Assembly (NCBI GenBank): GCA_036274195.1
Contig: DASUGD010000075.1
Coordinates: forward strand, 1 to 17,939
DNA from: JAJKIV01 sp036274195
Lineage (GTDB): Bacteria > Gemmatimonadota > Gemmatimonadetes > Gemmatimonadales > Gemmatimonadaceae
DNA: 17,939 nucleotides
Reading direction: 5' to 3'
Positions within the stretch are counted from its first letter, which is position 1. Every line of letters begins with the position of its first letter. Made by a program: the position numbers and the translations under genes. Below are positions 13,976 through 17,939 of the stretch, piece after piece. The notes under the pieces are model-generated. The model was not told the DNA's origin. It searched no databases and saw only the letters and a list, made by a program, of their open reading frames with translations.

Positions 13976-14728
13976 TCACGGACGCTGCGGCGGATCTCCC
14001 CCTCTCCACCGCTATGTCGGCATCGCGTTAGGGTCAGTTGACGCTGATGGCTCCGCGCGTCCAACCGATGCGTAGGGGGTCAGACTCCATACGAGTCATT
14101 CGCACGCATCGAGACCGAGCCCTCGCGGATCGTACGGAAACAGCGGATCCCGCCCACATTCTCCACGTGATCCGCTGTTTCCGTTGCATCCGCGCTCGAC
14201 TCCAGTCTGGATGACAGCCCACTGCGAACAATAGATGGCAGAGAAGGCTGCCTGAGTCGCTCGGGCCGGGATTCGGCGACGACGGCGCTGCTGGGTCGGA
14301 CAGCAAGATCGTACGAATCGCCGTTACCCCCGACGCAACGGTGATCGTCGCGTACGCGCCGCGGGACGAAGCGACCACAATTGCGATGCGCCGCACGTTC
14401 CGGCGGGACAAAGGGAGCACACGACGCGCTTCGTCATCCGCGTTAGGGACGAAGGGCGCACCGACCCGTCTGACCGATCGTTGACAATCGTCAGTGCCCC
14501 GCCATATCGTCGCACGCATAGGGCACCCATGCGCACCCCACATGGCTGCCCGACCAAGTCACCCCAACGCCTAACGCGTGGAGCAGTCGGTATGACGATC
14601 AGCCCCCTGGGCCCCCTGGCCCATCGCGTCACGCCATCCCGGAGGAACCCACACCACCGCGCAGTGCCGCCACGCAGTCGAGACCCAACTCTCGTACCAA
14701 ACGGTCGATGGACGACCAAGGAGGCAGG
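13976..14728. other. Gene-poor region ahead of the SusC gene
   Basis: No protein of a known family is seen in these 753 bases on either strand. Three CCTAACG words (14026-14032, 14441-14447, 14570-14576) and a 16-bp inverted repeat (14134-14184) lie here. An 86-codon open stretch at 14215-14472 (plus) reads IVRIAVTPDATVIVAYAP in its middle and ends at a TGA at 14473. It has a protein-like stretch but no good start, and may be a remnant or chance. A promoter for the SusC gene is expected near the end, but I cannot point to one. Confidence 0.5.
14134..14184. repeat. 16-bp perfect inverted repeat
   Basis: ACGGAAACAGCGGATC (14134-14149) is followed after 19 bases by its exact reverse complement, GATCCGCTGTTTCCGT (14169-14184). 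The stem is far longer than chance allows and would form a stable hairpin in RNA or single-stranded DNA. It begins about 160 bp after the lipoprotein stop and has no T tract, so it is more like a REP/MITE-type unit than a simple terminator. Confidence 0.7.
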
Positions 14729-17700
14729 ATGCACGTATCCTGGCGTTGGCTCAGTCTTCTCACCGGAATCCTCGTTGCAGGCTCGGCCCGACCAGACCTG
14801 CTACGAGCCCAACAGGCAGTCACCATCACCGGACGCGTCACGAACGACGCAGGCGCTCCACTCTCGCTGGCATCCGTCTACATCGAAGCACTCGGCCTCG
14901 GCGCCCAGACCGCCGAGGACGGACGATACCAGCTCACCGTCCCGGCTGCACGTGTCACGGGCCAACAGGTCAGCCTCGGTGTTCGCGCGATCGGCTTTCG
15001 CAACACCTCCGCGCTGATCACCCTCACGGGCGGTTCGCTCTCGAGAGATTTCACGCTCACCGCCAACCCGCTCCGGCTCGGCGAAGTCGTCGTCACCGGG
15101 TCCGGCACATCCACCACCGTCGAGAAGCTCGGCAACACCATCAACTCGGTGAAATCCGAGGACGTCCAGAAGTCCAACGAGCCTAACGTCGTCAACGCGC
15201 TCGCGGCCAAGGCGCCGGGGGTGGAAGTCACGTCGCAGGCGGGCGACCCCGGCGCGGGCTCGTCGATCATCATCCGCGGACTCAAGACCATTCAGGGTGA
15301 CGGGCAGCCGCTGTTCGTCGTCGACGGTCAGCCGATCGACAACTCGACGCTCAAGACCGGCGACTTCGCGGACGCGGGGACCGCGTACACCAACCGCGCG
15401 GCGGACATCAACCCTAACGACATCGAGTCGATCGAGATCCTGAAGGGCGCTGCCGCATCGGCCATCTACGGTGCACGTGCCGCGCAGGGTGTCGTGCTGA
15501 TCACGACCAAGAGCGGCCGCGCCGGCGCCACGCGCTACTCGTTCCGATCGACGAGCGGTTGGGACGACGTAAACCGAAGTCTCCCGCTCCAGCGGGAGTT
15601 TGGTCGAGGGGATTATGGGTCGGCGGCGTCGGCCGAGTGTGGCGGGCCGGGGTGCACGCCAACATCCTCGAGCTGGGGGCCGAGGCTCGCGGGCGGCACG
15701 CCGGTGTACAATCACTGGGACGAGGCATTCGCCACCGGGCACACGTTCGACAACCAGCTGTCGGTATCCGGCGGCGATGACCGGCGCACGTTCTTCGCGT
15801 CGCTCGGCAACACCTACCAGAACGGCACGATCGTCGGCGACCACGACAAGTACAACCGCACGACCGGCCGACTCAAGGCGACGCAGTTCTTCGGCAGCAA
15901 GCTGCGCGTCGGCGGGAACATCTCGTACATGGATGTCCGCGCGCGCTATATCCAGAAGGGCAACAACCTCAACGGCATCCTGCTCGGGCTCGCGCGCACG
16001 CCACCCGACTTCAACAACTTCCCGTACGTCGTCAACGGGATGCACCGGTCATACCGGTATCCGGACCCTGCGAACACGACCGACGATCGCATCTACGACA
16101 ACCCGTTCTGGGTCATCAACCGGGACGAGAACACGTCGGATGTGAACCGCGCCATCGGCAACTTCGACATCTCCTGGGACCCGATGTCGTGGCTCAACCT
16201 GAAGTACACGTTCGGCGCCGACTACTCGGCCGACAACCGCATCGAAGGGCTGCCACCACAGAGCGCAGGCGATGCCCTCACCGGCCAGCTCTGGCAAGGC
16301 ACCTACAGCAACCTGCAGCTCGACGGAAACTTCACGGCGAGAGCGGAGAAGCGGTGGAGCTCGGCGCTCAATACGTCGCTCACGTTAGGCCAGAACCTGA
16401 ACAGTCGGGATCTCCGGCAGGTTCAGGCCAAGGGGACGACGTACATCGACCCGAACCTCTTCACGCTCAACAACACGGTCAACTCGAACCTGCAGTCGCA
16501 GAACTACACGTCGCTCGTGCGCGTCGCGGGCTACTTCGCGCAGGCCGGCGTGGACCTGTGGGACCAGCTCTACCTCACGGCGGCCGTTCGCGCCGACCAG
16601 TCATCGACCTTCCCGAGAGCCGACAGAACGAACTGGTATCCCAAGGCGAGCCTCGCCTGGAACGCGTTCGGCACGGGTTCCCGCGGACCGGTGGGCCCAC
16701 TCAGCTACCTGAAGCTGCGCGCGGCGTATGGCGCCGTAGGGCGCGAACCGATCCCCTACCAGATCCTCGACGCCTTCAGTGGCGGCGCCCAGGGACTCGA
16801 CTACGGCGGTGGCACGACGAGCCCGACGCAGAACGGCCTCGGTGGACTCGTCAGCGATACCGTGAAAGGCGCGCCGACCCTCAAGCCGGAGCGCACCGGC
16901 GAGTTCGAGGGCGGGTTCGACTTCGGGCTGTTCAACCAGCGCATCGACGGCGGCATCACGCTCTACAACGCGAAGACGACGGACGTGATCTTCTACCTGC
17001 CCGTCCCGGTGTCCACCGGCTACAAGAACGTGACGAGCAACGGCGGCGAGATCACGAACAAGGGGGTGGAGGTCTCGCTCAACGCCCGCGCGCTCGAGTC
17101 CAACAAGCTCCGCTGGGAAATCGGCGTCAACTGGGCGAAGAACAAGAACAAGCTCGTGGAGCTCGAGGGCGCCGATTACGTCGGCCTCACCGGCGGCTTC
17201 GGCAACAGCGTGGCGGTCAGGGGACAGCCGTTAGGCACGATGTACGGCACGGACTGGGTACGCTGCCGGTACAACATCGCCGACGCCGACAACTTCCAGT
17301 CCACGAGCCTCGGCGCGAGCACCGACATCAACGCGCTCTGCCGCGCGGCCAACGCGCCTAACGGCTCACTGTTCGTCGACGAAAACGGATTCCCGATCCA
17401 GGACCCGGCCAATCGCGTGCTCGGCGACCCGAACCCGGACTGGATCTCGGGCATCCGGAACGTGTTCACGCTCTACAAGAAGTTCCAGATCTCGACGCTG
17501 GTCGACATCAAGAAAGGCGGCGTGAACTGGAACGGGACGCGCCTCGCGCTGCAGCGGTTCGGGACGTACGCCAACACCGCGGCTCGCGCGACCTGCGACG
17601 AGAATCTCGTCTGCTCGGGCAACGAGCAGGAGTTCGGCGTCACGATGGAGAAGAGCCCGGGCGTGGTGGGACCGGGTAGGGGCAAGAAGGTCCCGGTCGG

Positions 17701-17939
17701 CCAGAATTGGTGGCTCGACGGCCTCGGCAACAACTTCAACGGGCCGACGGGGCAGGGCATCGAGGACGGCGGCTACGTGAAGCTCCGCGAGATCTCCGCC
17801 GCGTACACGTGGGAGAGCGCGCGTGTGCGAAACCTCACCGGCTTCACGTCGATCGAGTTTCGGTTGGCCGGGCGCAATCTGTCGACGTGGACGGACTACA
17901 GCGGCATCGATCCCGAGACCAACCTCGAGGGCTCGTTCG
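14729..17939 (+). CDS. SusC/RagA family TonB-dependent outer-membrane receptor (partial, runs off the window)
   Basis: The first 1070 codons of an outer-membrane receptor, open to the window end. A signal peptide (WRWLSLLTGILVAGSA, then LLRAQQ, cut near residue 28) is followed by a carboxypeptidase D-like regulatory domain (VTITGRVTNDAGAPL through FTLTAN, 31-113). The join LGEVVVTG (118-124) leads into the plug, with VNALAAKAPGVEV, IIIRGL, PLFVVDGQPID and the DIESIEILKGAAASAIYGARAAQGVVLITTKSG stretch typical of SusC/RagA proteins (the last quoted in part: IEILKGAAASAIYGARA). The rest is beta-barrel. Such proteins import glycans or peptides with a SusD partner, powered by TonB; any SusD gene would lie beyond the window. 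AAGGAGG at 14718-14724 precedes the ATG. Five CCTAACG words fall in this gene, two of them creating TTA leucine codons (TLG, PLG). Confidence 0.93.
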   Translation, partial: MHVSWRWLSLLTGILVAGSARPDLLRAQQAVTITGRVTNDAGAPLSLASVYIEALGLGAQTAEDGRYQLTVPAARVTGQQVSLGVRAIGFRNTSALITLTGGSLSRDFTLTANPLRLGEVVVTGSGTSTTVEKLGNTINSVKSEDVQKSNEPNVVNALAAKAPGVEVTSQAGDPGAGSSIIIRGLKTIQGDGQPLFVVDGQPIDNSTLKTGDFADAGTAYTNRAADINPNDIESIEILKGAAASAIYGARAAQGVVLITTKSGRAGATRYSFRSTSGWDDVNRSLPLQREFGRGDYGSAASAECGGPGCTPTSSSWGPRLAGGTPVYNHWDEAFATGHTFDNQLSVSGGDDRRTFFASLGNTYQNGTIVGDHDKYNRTTGRLKATQFFGSKLRVGGNISYMDVRARYIQKGNNLNGILLGLARTPPDFNNFPYVVNGMHRSYRYPDPANTTDDRIYDNPFWVINRDENTSDVNRAIGNFDISWDPMSWLNLKYTFGADYSADNRIEGLPPQSAGDALTGQLWQGTYSNLQLDGNFTARAEKRWSSALNTSLTLGQNLNSRDLRQVQAKGTTYIDPNLFTLNNTVNSNLQSQNYTSLVRVAGYFAQAGVDLWDQLYLTAAVRADQSSTFPRADRTNWYPKASLAWNAFGTGSRGPVGPLSYLKLRAAYGAVGREPIPYQILDAFSGGAQGLDYGGGTTSPTQNGLGGLVSDTVKGAPTLKPERTGEFEGGFDFGLFNQRIDGGITLYNAKTTDVIFYLPVPVSTGYKNVTSNGGEITNKGVEVSLNARALESNKLRWEIGVNWAKNKNKLVELEGADYVGLTGGFGNSVAVRGQPLGTMYGTDWVRCRYNIADADNFQSTSLGASTDINALCRAANAPNGSLFVDENGFPIQDPANRVLGDPNPDWISGIRNVFTLYKKFQISTLVDIKKGGVNWNGTRLALQRFGTYANTAARATCDENLVCSGNEQEFGVTMEKSPGVVGPGRGKKVPVGQNWWLDGLGNNFNGPTGQGIEDGGYVKLREISAAYTWESARVRNLTGFTSIEFRLAGRNLSTWTDYSGIDPETNLEGSF

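Larger units (their letters stand above)
597..17363. repeat. Dispersed 7-bp word CCTAACG, 23 copies on both strands
   Basis: CCTAACG copies on the plus strand start at 597, 1844, 1864, 2993, 5455, 8587, 9803, 10924, 12715, 14570, 15182, 15413 and 17357. Copies on the minus strand (CGTTAGG on plus) start at 690, 2595, 4022, 7893, 11319, 12413, 14026, 14441, 16383 and 17229. Seventeen of 23 are preceded by G, giving GCCTAACG; five have C and one has A. The copies are spread evenly, in both orientations, in coding and non-coding DNA. I saw no CCTAAC lacking the final G. Confidence 0.8.

Noticed and set aside
14083..14097. GACTC/GAGTC short dyad
   Set aside because: Five-base arms are too short to distinguish from background.
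14034..14734. Several overlapping open frames on both strands between the lipoprotein and SusC genes
   Set aside because: Arg/Ser/Pro-rich products with no domain pattern, no ribosome sites and mutual overlap; typical of GC-rich non-coding DNA.
16189..17361. 390-codon plus-strand frame inside the SusC gene
   Set aside because: It is a shifted-frame shadow of the receptor, rich in Arg and Gln, while the receptor frame is open with clear family motifs.

Overview
The window looks like chromosomal DNA of a GC-rich, Gram-negative environmental bacterium. The combination of a SusC/RagA-type outer-membrane protein, a long MacB/FtsX permease of the ADOP type (common in Acidobacteria and Gemmatimonadota), a GH18-type secreted protein and a lipoprotein fits Gemmatimonadota or a neighbouring phylum. 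That placement is inference from gene content; no rRNA or marker gene is present. No tRNA, rRNA, CRISPR array, integrase or transposase was seen.

Layout. 1-359 (minus) holds two broken genes joined head to tail: the first ~32 codons of a DUF5131 (phage Gp37/Gp68 family) protein run into the middle of a Y-family DNA polymerase (DinB-like) that has lost its catalytic Asp-Glu motif. 360-761 has no recognised gene. 762-4516 (minus) is a close-packed run: a nuclease-helicase with a DUF2075/Schlafen-group-3 core (possible defence gene), then a GH18-type secreted glycosidase, then a secreted lectin/glucanase-fold protein. A 216-bp divergent control region with two nested dyads separates this run from a plus-strand operon at 4733-7630: Uma2-family nuclease, ABC ATPase and ABC-2 permease, joined by overlapping start and stop codons. 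A convergent gap with a hairpin leads to a minus-strand Uup-type ABC-F ATPase (7677-9575). An unrecognised plus-strand gene (9728-10612) meets a minus-strand ADOP permease (10665-13118). Divergent from that is a small lipoprotein with a Cu/Zn-SOD/CHRD-like pattern (13400-13975). After a 753-bp gene-poor stretch with a 16-bp inverted repeat, a SusC/RagA TonB-dependent receptor begins at 14729 and runs off the window.

The most unusual signal is not a gene. A 7-mer, CCTAACG (mostly GCCTAACG), occurs 23 times on the two strands, about once per 780 bp. It lies inside ordinary conserved genes as well as between them, and it forces rare TTA, CTA and AGG codons. It behaves like a genome-wide signal word, as DNA-uptake sequences, HIP1-like words or modification sites do. 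A second curiosity is a 39-bp palindromic element present twice (37 of 39 identical), each time just ahead of a plus-strand gene.
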